DNA of 14,272 bases. Origin: an uncultured Chthoniobacterales bacterium (lineage in GTDB: Bacteria; Verrucomicrobiota; Verrucomicrobiia; Chthoniobacterales; UBA10450). The position numbers and the translations under genes are program-made. Position 1 is the first letter of the stretch. Every line of letters begins with the position of its first letter. The notes below the pieces were generated by a model. That model worked only from the letters and a program-made list of their open reading frames with translations, was not told the DNA's origin and made no database searches. Below are positions 1 through 7,571 of this stretch, one piece after another. Where the stretch lies: the NCBI GenBank assembly GCA_955652155.1, contig CATPAT010000135.1, forward strand, positions 1 to 14,272, in the 5' to 3' direction.

Positions 1-7
1 TCAAATC

Positions 8-1372
8 ATGCGAAGAGGAAGATTTCACAAATCCGTCGCCGACGTCGCCCAGCGCTACAGCGAATCCGTCTCCTTCGACTACCGGCTTTGTCGGCACGAT
101 ATTGCTGGCTCGATTGCCCATGTCGCGGCGCTGGCGAAAGCCGGGATTGTCTCCGCGGCCGAACAGAAAAAAATCGAAATCGGACTGCGCGCGATCGAAA
201 AGGAAATTGAGTCTGGAAAATTTCGGTGGGACGAATCGCTGGAGGACGTGCACATGAATATCGAGCGCGCGCTGACCAAGAAAATCGGTGAGGCGGGCGC
301 GAAGCTGCACACCGCACGGAGCCGGAACGACCAGATCGCGCTCGATCTGCGGCTTTATGTCAAAGAGCAAATCGAGCGGGCATCGGCGTTGCTCAAGAAA
401 TTGCAAGCGGCGTTTCTCGATCTCGCCGAGAAACATGTCGATGTTGTTATGCCCGGATATACCCATTTGCAGCGCGCCCAACCGATTTTATTCGCGCATT
501 ACTTGTTAGGCCAAATCGAAGCGTTCGCGCGAGATACCGAACGTCTGCGCGATTGTCTGCAACGAACGGACGTTCTTCCGCTCGGCTCCGGCGCGCTCGC
601 CGGCTCCACCATCGTCCTTGATCGCAAATTGATTGCCCGCGAACTCGGGTTTGGTCGGATAGGCCAAAACAGTCTCGATGCGGTCAGCGATCGCGACTTT
701 ATCTGCGAATTCCTCTTCTGCCTCGCGATGATTGGAATGCATCTCTCCCGTGTCAGCGAAGATTTGATCATCTGGAGCACGAGCGAATTTGGTTTCGTCG
801 AGTTCAGTGAAGAGTTTTCGACCGGCTCGAGTTTGATGCCGCAGAAAAAGAATCCGGACATGGCCGAGCTGGCGCGCGCGAAGACTGGACGGCTTTACGG
901 AAACCTGATGTCGATCTTGACGACGTTGAAGGGACTGCCTTCGTCCTACAACCGCGATCTCCAGGAAGACAAAGAAGCGCTCTTTGATTCGGTCGATACC
1001 ATCTCCGCTGCGCTCGAACTATTCCCGGCAATGTTGCCCGAATTGAAAATTAACCGCGAGCGAATGGAAGCAGCCGCAAATGACCCGAATCTCCTCGCGA
1101 CCGATCTTGCCGAATATCTGGTTAAGAAAGGAATGCCTTTTCGCGAAGCGCACGAAATCGTCGGCACGCTCGTGGCCACTGCAGCCGCTCAGGGAACAAA
1201 GCTTAACGCGATCGCGCTGGCGGATCTAAAAAAGCTCTCGCCCCAGTTCGATGTCGATGTCGTGGGTGTTTTCGATGTCCGCCGTTCGCTCGTTGCGCGT
1301 CGCGCCAATGGCGCGCCTTCGCCGGACAATGTCAAAGCGCAGATCAAGGCCTGGCGCGAGCGTCTCCGCTAG
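8..1372 (+). CDS. argH: Argininosuccinate lyase
   Basis: Cytoplasmic enzyme that splits argininosuccinate into arginine and fumarate, the last step of arginine biosynthesis. The 454-residue product has the usual family length (about 460). It shows the fumarase/aspartase superfamily blocks in order: TARSRND (102-108), GYTHLQRAQP (150-159, with the conserved His153) and the flexible-loop signature GSSLMPQKKNPD (273-284). The family normally opens with a WGGRF-like motif; here the first residues read MRRGRF, and the frame is open upstream to the window edge. The true start could therefore lie a few codons outside the window. It is the first of four closely spaced co-directional genes. Function is secure; only the N-terminus is uncertain. 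Confidence 0.97.
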   Translation: MRRGRFHKSVADVAQRYSESVSFDYRLCRHDIAGSIAHVAALAKAGIVSAAEQKKIEIGLRAIEKEIESGKFRWDESLEDVHMNIERALTKKIGEAGAKLHTARSRNDQIALDLRLYVKEQIERASALLKKLQAAFLDLAEKHVDVVMPGYTHLQRAQPILFAHYLLGQIEAFARDTERLRDCLQRTDVLPLGSGALAGSTIVLDRKLIARELGFGRIGQNSLDAVSDRDFICEFLFCLAMIGMHLSRVSEDLIIWSTSEFGFVEFSEEFSTGSSLMPQKKNPDMAELARAKTGRLYGNLMSILTTLKGLPSSYNRDLQEDKEALFDSVDTISAALELFPAMLPELKINRERMEAAANDPNLLATDLAEYLVKKGMPFREAHEIVGTLVATAAAQGTKLNAIALADLKKLSPQFDVDVVGVFDVRRSLVARRANGAPSPDNVKAQIKAWRERLR

Positions 1373-1375
1373 TTT

Positions 1376-1393
1376 GCCGCTGAGGAAAGCGGC
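1376..1393 (+). other. Small inverted repeat between argH and the Nudix gene
   Basis: Four bases after the argH stop, GCCGCT (1376-1381) and AGCGGC (1388-1393) form a perfect six-base stem around the six-base loop GAGGAA. No T-run follows, so it does not look like a complete intrinsic terminator. It could be a weak attenuator or mRNA 3'-end stabiliser, or chance in GC-rich sequence. Confidence 0.25.
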
Positions 1394-1408
1394 CGCTACA
1401 GTCCGGAC

Positions 1409-2017
1409 GTGAAACGGAGCAAACTGGTACAGGATAACGATGGTTGGCAGACAATTTCAAGCGAGCACCATTTCACAAATTCGCATCTCGATGTCGTGAC
1501 CGAGCAGGTGCGAACGCCTTCGAGCTCACAAGCGCGGACTTGGACGACCATCCGACGCAAAGCGGCCGTGGTGATCGCGCCGATGACGAGTGACGGAAAG
1601 TTTCTGCTCATCAAGGAAGAGAGGATTCCGATTCGGGCAGCGATTTGGTCAATGCCAGCTGGCCAGATCGACGATGAGGTCGAGCCTAGTGAGAAGGAAA
1701 TTGAAGCTGTTGCTTTGCGCGAATTACACGAAGAAACGGGTTATGACCTGGCGCCCGGCGGCGAACTGATTCCGCTTGGTTATTTTTTCACTTCGGCTGG
1801 TCTTACCAACGAGCATTGCTATTTTTTCCTGGCCAGGCCGGTTCAACCCGCCGATGTGCACAGGCGTGAGGAAGGCGAGGCGATTCTCGAATGTCGAGCG
1901 GTTACCGCTTCTGAATTGGGCCGGATGATCGCGCAGAATGAGATTCGGGATTCCAACACGCTTGGAATTTGCGCGCGTCTTGCCGCAGGCGGTTTCATTT
2001 CGTTGGGGCCTCGCTGA
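1409..2017 (+). CDS. Nudix hydrolase, ADP-ribose pyrophosphatase-like
   Basis: A 202-residue cytoplasmic hydrolase likely to cleave a nucleoside-diphosphate-linked substrate such as ADP-ribose or an ADP-sugar; the substrate is inferred, not shown. The Nudix box lies at residues 85-111: PAG before it, then REL and EET with metal-binding glutamates E108 and E109, then G111. It is odd in having 19 positions between the first Gly (G85) and Arg104, where the canonical GX5EX7RE pattern has 14, so about five extra residues sit inside the loop. The later SAGLTNEH segment resembles the substrate loop of ADP-ribose pyrophosphatases. The start chosen is GTG 1409; no strong ribosome binding site is visible. 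It lies 36 bases after argH and 7 bases before tatC. Confidence 0.88.
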   Translation: MKRSKLVQDNDGWQTISSEHHFTNSHLDVVTEQVRTPSSSQARTWTTIRRKAAVVIAPMTSDGKFLLIKEERIPIRAAIWSMPAGQIDDEVEPSEKEIEAVALRELHEETGYDLAPGGELIPLGYFFTSAGLTNEHCYFFLARPVQPADVHRREEGEAILECRAVTASELGRMIAQNEIRDSNTLGICARLAAGGFISLGPR

Positions 2018-2024
2018 TTGAGCC

Positions 2025-2807
2025 ATGGCTTTACGCGACATCTTCAAGTTTCGCGAATTGCCGGAAAGCGAAACGTCCAAACCATTCCTCGAGCATCTGG
2101 AAGACCTGCGCTGGACGGTCGTGAAAATGGCGATGACTCTCGTCCTGGCGATGATCGTTTGTTTCGCCTTTCGTTCGATCCTCGTGCGAGTGATGCAGGC
2201 GCCGCTCCACAATCTCGACCCAGAAGTGGGCGCGCTCAAGGCGCTGGGCATTACCGACTCGTTCGTGATTTCGTTTCATCTCGCGTTTTACGCCGGCATC
2301 GTTGTTTCATTTCCGTTGCTGCTTTATTTCCTTGCGGGATTTGTTCTTCCCGCGCTGACCGCAGTCGAGAAACGTTTTTTGCTTCCCGCCATCGTCGGTA
2401 GCTTTGGACTTTTTCTGCTTGGGGTTTTGGTCTGCTATTTTTGGTTGCTTCCGAAAACGATCCTTTTCTTCTTCCACGACACCCAATCGCTCGGATGGGC
2501 GCCAACCTGGACTGTCCAGCAATATTATTCATTCGTAACGAAATTCGTACTCGGTTTCGGAATGGCTTTTGAATTGCCGGTTGTGGTCCTCGCTTTGGTT
2601 TACTTCGGTCTTATCACTTACAAATTCATGGCCAGGACGCGGCCTTACGCGGTGGTGCTCATTTTTATCCTCGCTGCTATTATTGCGCCGACGCCGGATC
2701 TCTTGACCCTCATCGCGATGGGGTTGCCGATGGCTTTACTTTACGAAAGCTGCATCTGGGTCGCCTGGTTGATGGAGCGTCGAAAATCGCGTTCGAGTCT
2801 TACCTGA
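2025..2807 (+). CDS. tatC: Sec-independent protein translocase TatC
   Basis: Inner-membrane core and signal-peptide receptor of the twin-arginine pathway, which exports folded proteins. The 260-residue product matches the family length. It has the cytoplasmic N-terminal signature FLEHLEDLR (21-29), about six hydrophobic helices, the first periplasmic loop ending in FVLPALTAVEKR (the equivalent of E. coli Glu103 is E115), and the C-terminal family block PTPDLLTLIAMGLP. No tatA or tatB gene is adjacent, so partners must be encoded elsewhere. The ATG start has no clear Shine-Dalgarno. It is probably translated from the same message as the Nudix gene upstream and the prepilin peptidase 4 bases downstream. 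Confidence 0.97.
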   Translation: MALRDIFKFRELPESETSKPFLEHLEDLRWTVVKMAMTLVLAMIVCFAFRSILVRVMQAPLHNLDPEVGALKALGITDSFVISFHLAFYAGIVVSFPLLLYFLAGFVLPALTAVEKRFLLPAIVGSFGLFLLGVLVCYFWLLPKTILFFFHDTQSLGWAPTWTVQQYYSFVTKFVLGFGMAFELPVVVLALVYFGLITYKFMARTRPYAVVLIFILAAIIAPTPDLLTLIAMGLPMALLYESCIWVAWLMERRKSRSSLT

Positions 2808-2811
2808 TCGC

Positions 2812-3909
2812 GTGGAAATCTCTTTCTATTACACCGTTTTCACTGTGGTCGCGTTCGTTCTCGGCGCGGCCATCGGCTCGTTTCTGAACGTCGGCATTTA
2901 TCGGTTGCCGCGCGATATCTCGATTAAAGAACCGCGCCGTTCGTTTTGCCCGGTCTGCAAAGCACAAATTCCGTGGCAGCAAAATATTCCGCTGGTTAGC
3001 TGGCTGTTTTTGCGCGGCCGTTGCGCCAAGTGCGGGGCCAGGATTGCCTTTCGCTATTTCGGCGTCGAATTACTCACCGCGCTTTTGTTTCTCGCCGTTT
3101 GGGAATCTTTTCCGTGGAAAATCGCCGTCGCCTATTGGGTTTTCGTTTCGATCCTGCTCATCGCCACCTTTGTCGATCTCGAACACTTTATTATTCCTGA
3201 TCAAATCACGATTGGCGGAACAATCGCAGGAATTGCCGCGAGCTTTATCGTTCCCGAGCTAATGAGCACGGATTCGCGTCTGGCTGCGCTGGTGCGCGCT
3301 GCTCTCGCCGCCGCGCTCGGTTACGTGATTTTGTGGATCGTGCTTGAAGGTGGCAAGATCGCTTTCGGCAGAAAACGAGTAAAGCTGGATGGACCAACTC
3401 CGTTTACCTGGACGCGCCATGGCGACGACGCCGAGTTCGTCGTGGGGGAAGAACGCAGTTTGTGGAGCGATTACTTCGCGCGCGAAAAAGACCGCCTCTT
3501 ACTCCACTGCGACGAAGCGACGATCGACCATCGCGTTTTTGGAAATGAGGTCCTGGAGTTCCACTACAACCGCGTCCGGGTCGGCGCTGATGAATTCGTG
3601 CTCGATACGGTCGATCGGATTTCCGGTATTGCGCACGAGCTGGAAATCCCGCGCGAAGCAATGGGGCGCGGCGATTTAAAATTCCTGGCAGCGATCGGCG
3701 CCTTTCTCGGATGGCGCGGTGTTTTGTTCAGCATTTTCGCCGGTTCGGTCGCCGGTTCAATCGTTGGCCTGGCCACGTTGCTCATCGGGAAACGCGTGTG
3801 GTCGGCGAAATTGCCGTTTGGTCCTTACCTCGCCTTCGGCGCGCTTACCTGGATGTTCTTTGGTGAAAAGTTCGTGCAGTGGTATTTGCAACTGGTGAAC
3901 CCGAGCTAA
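2812..3909 (+). CDS. Prepilin peptidase (A24 family) with an inserted domain
   Basis: Membrane aspartic peptidase that cuts the leader of type IV pilins or type II secretion pseudopilins and usually N-methylates the new N-terminus. The PilD-type N-terminal domain is present: GSFLNV (22-27) and four zinc-type cysteines, C46/C49 and C71/C74. The catalytic aspartates are D122 (in VDLEHFIIPD) and D288 (in MGRGDLKFLAAIGAFLGW). At 365 residues it is longer than the usual 250-290. The excess is a hydrophilic segment of about 95 residues (187-282) between the helix after D122 and the second catalytic motif. The start is GTG, 4 bases after tatC. Family membership is secure; pilin versus pseudopilin substrate cannot be decided, because no pilus or secretion gene is adjacent. 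Confidence 0.93.
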   Translation: MEISFYYTVFTVVAFVLGAAIGSFLNVGIYRLPRDISIKEPRRSFCPVCKAQIPWQQNIPLVSWLFLRGRCAKCGARIAFRYFGVELLTALLFLAVWESFPWKIAVAYWVFVSILLIATFVDLEHFIIPDQITIGGTIAGIAASFIVPELMSTDSRLAALVRAALAAALGYVILWIVLEGGKIAFGRKRVKLDGPTPFTWTRHGDDAEFVVGEERSLWSDYFAREKDRLLLHCDEATIDHRVFGNEVLEFHYNRVRVGADEFVLDTVDRISGIAHELEIPREAMGRGDLKFLAAIGAFLGWRGVLFSIFAGSVAGSIVGLATLLIGKRVWSAKLPFGPYLAFGALTWMFFGEKFVQWYLQLVNPS

Positions 3910-3928
3910 GGCCGGGCGCGAGCGGTCT

Positions 3929-4834
3929 TTAGGACAACGGCGTAAACGCGAACCATTGTGGCCAGTAGCAGCTGACCACTTCTTCCAAAACTCGTGCCCA
4001 ATTCTGCATCGCATCGGCGATGACTTCGTCCCGCGGTGCCGCGTTGCGGAAAGAAACGATTGGTTCGCGCGCGATGATCTTGTATGTGCGATAGCCGGTC
4101 CGGACGATGAAGAGGGGATAGATTGGTGTCTCGGAAGCGAGCGAAAGAACAAAGGGTCCGTTCGGCAAAAGAATCTCGCGATTAAAGAATTTCACGGGCG
4201 CGCGAGCGACTTCGCCAACCACACGGTCGCCCTGAATCGAAATGATCTCTCCACTGCGCAAAGCGTTTAGCAAATCGAATGCAAGCGCAGTTCCATCGCT
4301 GCTGTAGCCGACTTTGACCGCCCCGGTGCTCGATTGTTGCAAGGCAAGGTCGAGGTGTTGGGCGGCGAGCGCGTCCGGCTCCGGCGCGCGGACCATCTGG
4401 ATTTGGCGATGGAATTTTTCAGCGAACAACGCGGCGCCCAAATCGTAGTTGCCCATGTGCGCGGTCAGAACAACTCCACCTCTCGCGGTGGCGAGCTGAT
4501 CCAAAAATCTCCCGCCCTCGAGTTCGTACGTAAATCCGGCCTTCGACATTCGATAGGCCGCCGCATCGGTCAGCGACCAACCGAAATTTTTGAACACCCG
4601 AAGGACGCGCAGACAATTCATCAGGCGCCACGAGGCGGGACGAATCAGACTTAAATTTCGCAGAACGGATTTGCGCGCCGGAGCCGCGACGAAGAAAAAC
4701 AGGAAAGCCGCGATCCAAATTAATGGCCGATGCAAAATCGCCGGAAGATTGCGCACACCCCAATCGACGAAGCGTCGCCAAAAAACTCCGTGCACAGCAA
4801 AGCTGTGCCACCAGTGGCGCTCCGCGCCGGTCAC
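3929..4834 (-). CDS. LpxL/HtrB-type lipid acyltransferase
   Basis: Probable membrane-associated acyltransferase of the lauroyl/myristoyl (LpxL/HtrB) group. Such enzymes move a fatty acyl chain onto lipid A or another lipid. With the GTG start at 4834 the product is 301 residues, the normal family length. Visible features are an N-terminal hydrophobic anchor (about 37-51), the catalytic HX4D motif as HMGNYD (H126, D131), the QGDR block (201-204) and a C-terminal WPQWFAF segment like the family's terminal helix. The frame is open further upstream, but that extension overlaps the neighbour and is not protein-like. The GTG overlaps the upstream gene's TGA as GTGA, which implies translational coupling. 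The acceptor is unknown. Pairing with a halogenase-like flavoprotein leaves acylation of a pigment-type or other non-lipid-A product possible. Confidence 0.88.
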   Translation of the reverse strand: MTGAERHWWHSFAVHGVFWRRFVDWGVRNLPAILHRPLIWIAAFLFFFVAAPARKSVLRNLSLIRPASWRLMNCLRVLRVFKNFGWSLTDAAAYRMSKAGFTYELEGGRFLDQLATARGGVVLTAHMGNYDLGAALFAEKFHRQIQMVRAPEPDALAAQHLDLALQQSSTGAVKVGYSSDGTALAFDLLNALRSGEIISIQGDRVVGEVARAPVKFFNREILLPNGPFVLSLASETPIYPLFIVRTGYRTYKIIAREPIVSFRNAAPRDEVIADAMQNWARVLEEVVSCYWPQWFAFTPLS

Positions 4835-6372
4835 GCTTCCACCGGTGTGCCTGCTTCGCTTCGTTTGGCTGGCGTGGTTGCCGGCGAGGCGAATATCAGC
4901 CGCAGATTCGTTAGCTCGGCTTTCCACCAACGCAATAATCCTTTGCGCAGCAATTTCGTCACGCGAAAATCCGGGACGAAGCCATCGTATAGTTCGCGCC
5001 AACCGACATTGCGCCGGGCAAAATAGCCTGTTGCCAAGCGGCGTTTGGCCAGCGCAACTAGGCGGCGATTGTAAAATTTCATCAAGCTGGCCGCGATGCG
5101 CCCACGCCGGCCGTGAAATGGCAGCACGAGAAAGGCTTCCTCAGGATTTCGGTACGCCGGAATTACCAGTCCGAAATAATACGACGCCACATCGAGCAGG
5201 AAACCGGCCGACATCAGCTCGGCGTCGCCCATGTAGTAATATTTATCTTTGTATAGGGCCTCGAACCACGATCGATACATGATCGCATATTGCGCGTTGT
5301 AGTGCGTGACGTTTGCGGTCACATCTTCGCCAACAAGATTTCGTCCGACGAAATCGGCCACATAGTTGCTGGTGTAGGAACAAAAGTCGAGACCTGGACT
5401 GTAAAGTGGATCGATAAATCCCGCGGCGTCACCGACGCACGCCCAGCCATCGCCACAAACTTTTTCGCTGTAATACGGCAGCGCCGAAAACGCGTGCAGA
5501 TCTCCCTCAATCGCGCGCGCGTCGCGAAAAATTTCACGTCCGACCGGATTCGCCAGAATGTGCGCGTGCAATCGTTCGGCGATATTCGCGCCCTCGGGCA
5601 ATTGGAAAATTCGGCTGTCGTAAACAATTCCGGCGCTCACGTCGCCGCCGCGGAGTGGAATGATCCAGCACCACCAACCGTGTCCCATCAGATGATTGGT
5701 CGCCCATGAGCGCGCCGTCCGGCAGGCGTCCATGTAATCGCGAAATTTCTCCCGCCAGTCGTAACTGTCCCAATCTTTCACACCGGTGAACCGGGCCCAG
5801 ACCGCATTGATCGGATGCTCCTGGTTCGGCCGATAGTGACCGAGCTTGCGCGCGAGCAACGTCGTGCGACCGCTCGCGTCGATCAGCCAGCGCGCACAGA
5901 TTGTGTGTTGCGACCCATCTGTCCCATACGACACATGAGACCTATACGGCCCATCAAGCTCGATCCTGCCGACTTTCGCCGGGCGCAATAATTCGCAGCC
6001 GGCGTCCACTGCGCATTGCAGCAAATGTGAATCGAGTTTTGCGCGATCGACCTGAAACGTTTGCACGCGGGCGTTGTAGCGTGGCCCAATCTCGACGCAA
6101 TCGTCGAAGCGTTGTTCCGTCGAATTACAAAACCACATCCGCAGTCCCTGCTTGGCGAGCTGCTCATGACCGAGATAATTCGTCAGGCCAAGAATGCGCG
6201 TCATGTAGCAACTGCTCACTTCCGTGGTCGATTCGCCGACTTTGCGATCGAACGCGGCATTCTTCTCGATAATGAACACACGCGCGGCCGGATGTTTGCG
6301 CTTAATCATGAGCCCCGTGGCCGCACCGGAAAAAGCGCCGCCGATGATCACGACATCATAATCGAACTCCAT
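4831..6372 (-). CDS. Flavin-dependent halogenase-like FAD oxidoreductase
   Basis: A 513-residue cytoplasmic flavoprotein of the PHBH/tryptophan-halogenase fold. The N-terminal dinucleotide site reads IIGGAFSG (9-16), with Ala where the third Gly usually stands, followed by GEST (46-49). Both halogenase hallmarks are present: WxWxIP as WCWIIP (234-239) and FxxPxxSxG as FIDPLYSPG (319-327), just after the FAD motif GDAAGF (314-319). A lysine at K74 (KQG) lies where halogenases carry the catalytic Lys. A C-terminal region of about 185 residues (330-513), rich in aromatic and basic residues, resembles nothing I can name. It may halogenate, or it may be a relative that hydroxylates or reduces a lipid-like substrate. 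It starts 14 bases from the divergent nagA and overlaps the acyltransferase gene. Confidence 0.85.
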   Translation of the reverse strand: MEFDYDVVIIGGAFSGAATGLMIKRKHPAARVFIIEKNAAFDRKVGESTTEVSSCYMTRILGLTNYLGHEQLAKQGLRMWFCNSTEQRFDDCVEIGPRYNARVQTFQVDRAKLDSHLLQCAVDAGCELLRPAKVGRIELDGPYRSHVSYGTDGSQHTICARWLIDASGRTTLLARKLGHYRPNQEHPINAVWARFTGVKDWDSYDWREKFRDYMDACRTARSWATNHLMGHGWWCWIIPLRGGDVSAGIVYDSRIFQLPEGANIAERLHAHILANPVGREIFRDARAIEGDLHAFSALPYYSEKVCGDGWACVGDAAGFIDPLYSPGLDFCSYTSNYVADFVGRNLVGEDVTANVTHYNAQYAIMYRSWFEALYKDKYYYMGDAELMSAGFLLDVASYYFGLVIPAYRNPEEAFLVLPFHGRRGRIAASLMKFYNRRLVALAKRRLATGYFARRNVGWRELYDGFVPDFRVTKLLRKGLLRWWKAELTNLRLIFASPATTPAKRSEAGTPVEA

Positions 6373-6386
6373 CGCTGAGAGAGAGG

Positions 6387-7571
6387 ATGGACTTTGGCCG
6401 CGCCAAACGCAATTGTGTTCCCTTAATGATCTTCAAGAACGGGCGGTTGATTTTCCCGAATGGCGTTCGCGACGGATTGGACCTGGTCGCTGAAAACGGG
6501 ATGATCACGGCGATTCGCGCGCAAGCTGCGGCGATTGGCGAGACGATTGTCGATCTGGAAGGCAATTATCTCGCGCCCGGCTTCATTGATCTTCATGTCC
6601 ACGGCGCGATGGGTCGCGACACAATGCAAGCGTCGACCAAAGCTTTTCGCACGATCTGCGATTATCACGCGAGCGGCGGGACGACGTCGCTGCTCTTAAC
6701 GACTGCGACCGCGCCCATCAAAAGCATTGTCAAAGTCGTTAACGAAGTCCGTGACGCTAAGTCGTCGATAAAACAAATCGCCGGCGTGCATGTTGAAGGT
6801 CCATTCATTTCGAAAACGAAGCCGGGTGCACAACGCGCGAGCTTAATGCGAAAACCGACTCGAAGAATCTACAAACCTTTGCTCAATCACAGCGACGTGA
6901 TCAAAAGAATGACGCTCGCTCCGGAATCCCCCGGCGCACTCGCCCTGATCGATGAATTGCGTAAACGCAACATCTCTGCCAGCGGCGGTCACAGCGACGC
7001 ATGGGAAGACCACGCGCGCACCGCGTTTGAGCATGGAATGCGGAGCGTCACACACACCTTCAATTGCATGTCGAGCACGCGTCGTCGCGGAATCGATCGG
7101 GTTGCTGGTTTGCTCGAGTTCGCGATGAGCGAACCGGGGATCATTTGCGAACTCATCGCCGACGGTCATCACGTTTCGCCGACGCTGATGAAAATGTTGT
7201 ATCGCGCCAAGAATTTCACTGGTATTTGCCTCGTCACTGATGCCACCGCCGGCGCCGGCTTAAAGGACGGCTCGAAATTCTCGCTCTATGGGAACAAGTG
7301 CATTGTCGAGAAAGGCGTCTGTCTGCTCGCGGATCGTTCCGCGCTCGCCGGCAGCGCGTCGCGCATGATCGATCTCGTTCGGACGATGGTAACCAAAGTC
7401 GGAGTGCCGCTGCACGAAGCTATTGCCATGGCGACCGATACGCCCGCGTTCGTGATCGGTTTGAGCAAGGGTCAATTCAAAATCGGCGGCGATGCCGACC
7501 TGGTTGTCATTTCGCGGGAGCTCGAAGTGCTCCGAACATTCGTTGCCGGCGAAGAGGTTTTTCGGCGCTAG
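6387..7571 (+). CDS. nagA: N-acetylglucosamine-6-phosphate deacetylase
   Basis: Cytoplasmic amidohydrolase that converts GlcNAc-6-phosphate to glucosamine-6-phosphate, used in amino-sugar catabolism and peptidoglycan recycling. In the 394-residue frame the family blocks appear in order: FIDLHVHG (H70, H72), HVEGPF (metal ligand E137), GGHSDA (H202), THTFNCM (H223, often THLFNAM in relatives), ADGHH (259-262), TDATAG with catalytic D285, and LAGSA. ATG 6387 follows a purine-rich run (gagagagagg) almost without spacing. ATG 6426, 13 codons later, fits the usual family start (MIF then NGRL) better but lacks a ribosome binding site. Its stop shares a CTAG with the converging glycosyltransferase gene. 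No nagB is adjacent. Function is confident; the exact start is not. Confidence 0.95.
   Translation: MDFGRAKRNCVPLMIFKNGRLIFPNGVRDGLDLVAENGMITAIRAQAAAIGETIVDLEGNYLAPGFIDLHVHGAMGRDTMQASTKAFRTICDYHASGGTTSLLLTTATAPIKSIVKVVNEVRDAKSSIKQIAGVHVEGPFISKTKPGAQRASLMRKPTRRIYKPLLNHSDVIKRMTLAPESPGALALIDELRKRNISASGGHSDAWEDHARTAFEHGMRSVTHTFNCMSSTRRRGIDRVAGLLEFAMSEPGIICELIADGHHVSPTLMKMLYRAKNFTGICLVTDATAGAGLKDGSKFSLYGNKCIVEKGVCLLADRSALAGSASRMIDLVRTMVTKVGVPLHEAIAMATDTPAFVIGLSKGQFKIGGDADLVVISRELEVLRTFVAGEEVFRR

Noticed and set aside
1724..2251. 175-codon minus-strand open frame across the Nudix/tatC junction
   Set aside because: It spans two confidently identified genes on the other strand and has no domain-like pattern.
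3910..3928. Possible terminator between the converging prepilin peptidase and acyltransferase genes
   Set aside because: Only 19 bases, with no stable stem followed by a T-run.
4835..5002. N-terminal extension of the acyltransferase to an ATG at 5002
   Set aside because: It lies wholly inside the flavoprotein gene, is polar and not family-like, and the GTG at 4834 gives a normal-length protein with a GTGA overlap.
4590..5282. 230-codon plus-strand open frame opposite the acyltransferase and flavoprotein
   Set aside because: Arg-rich shadow of two well-supported minus-strand genes; no recognisable domain.
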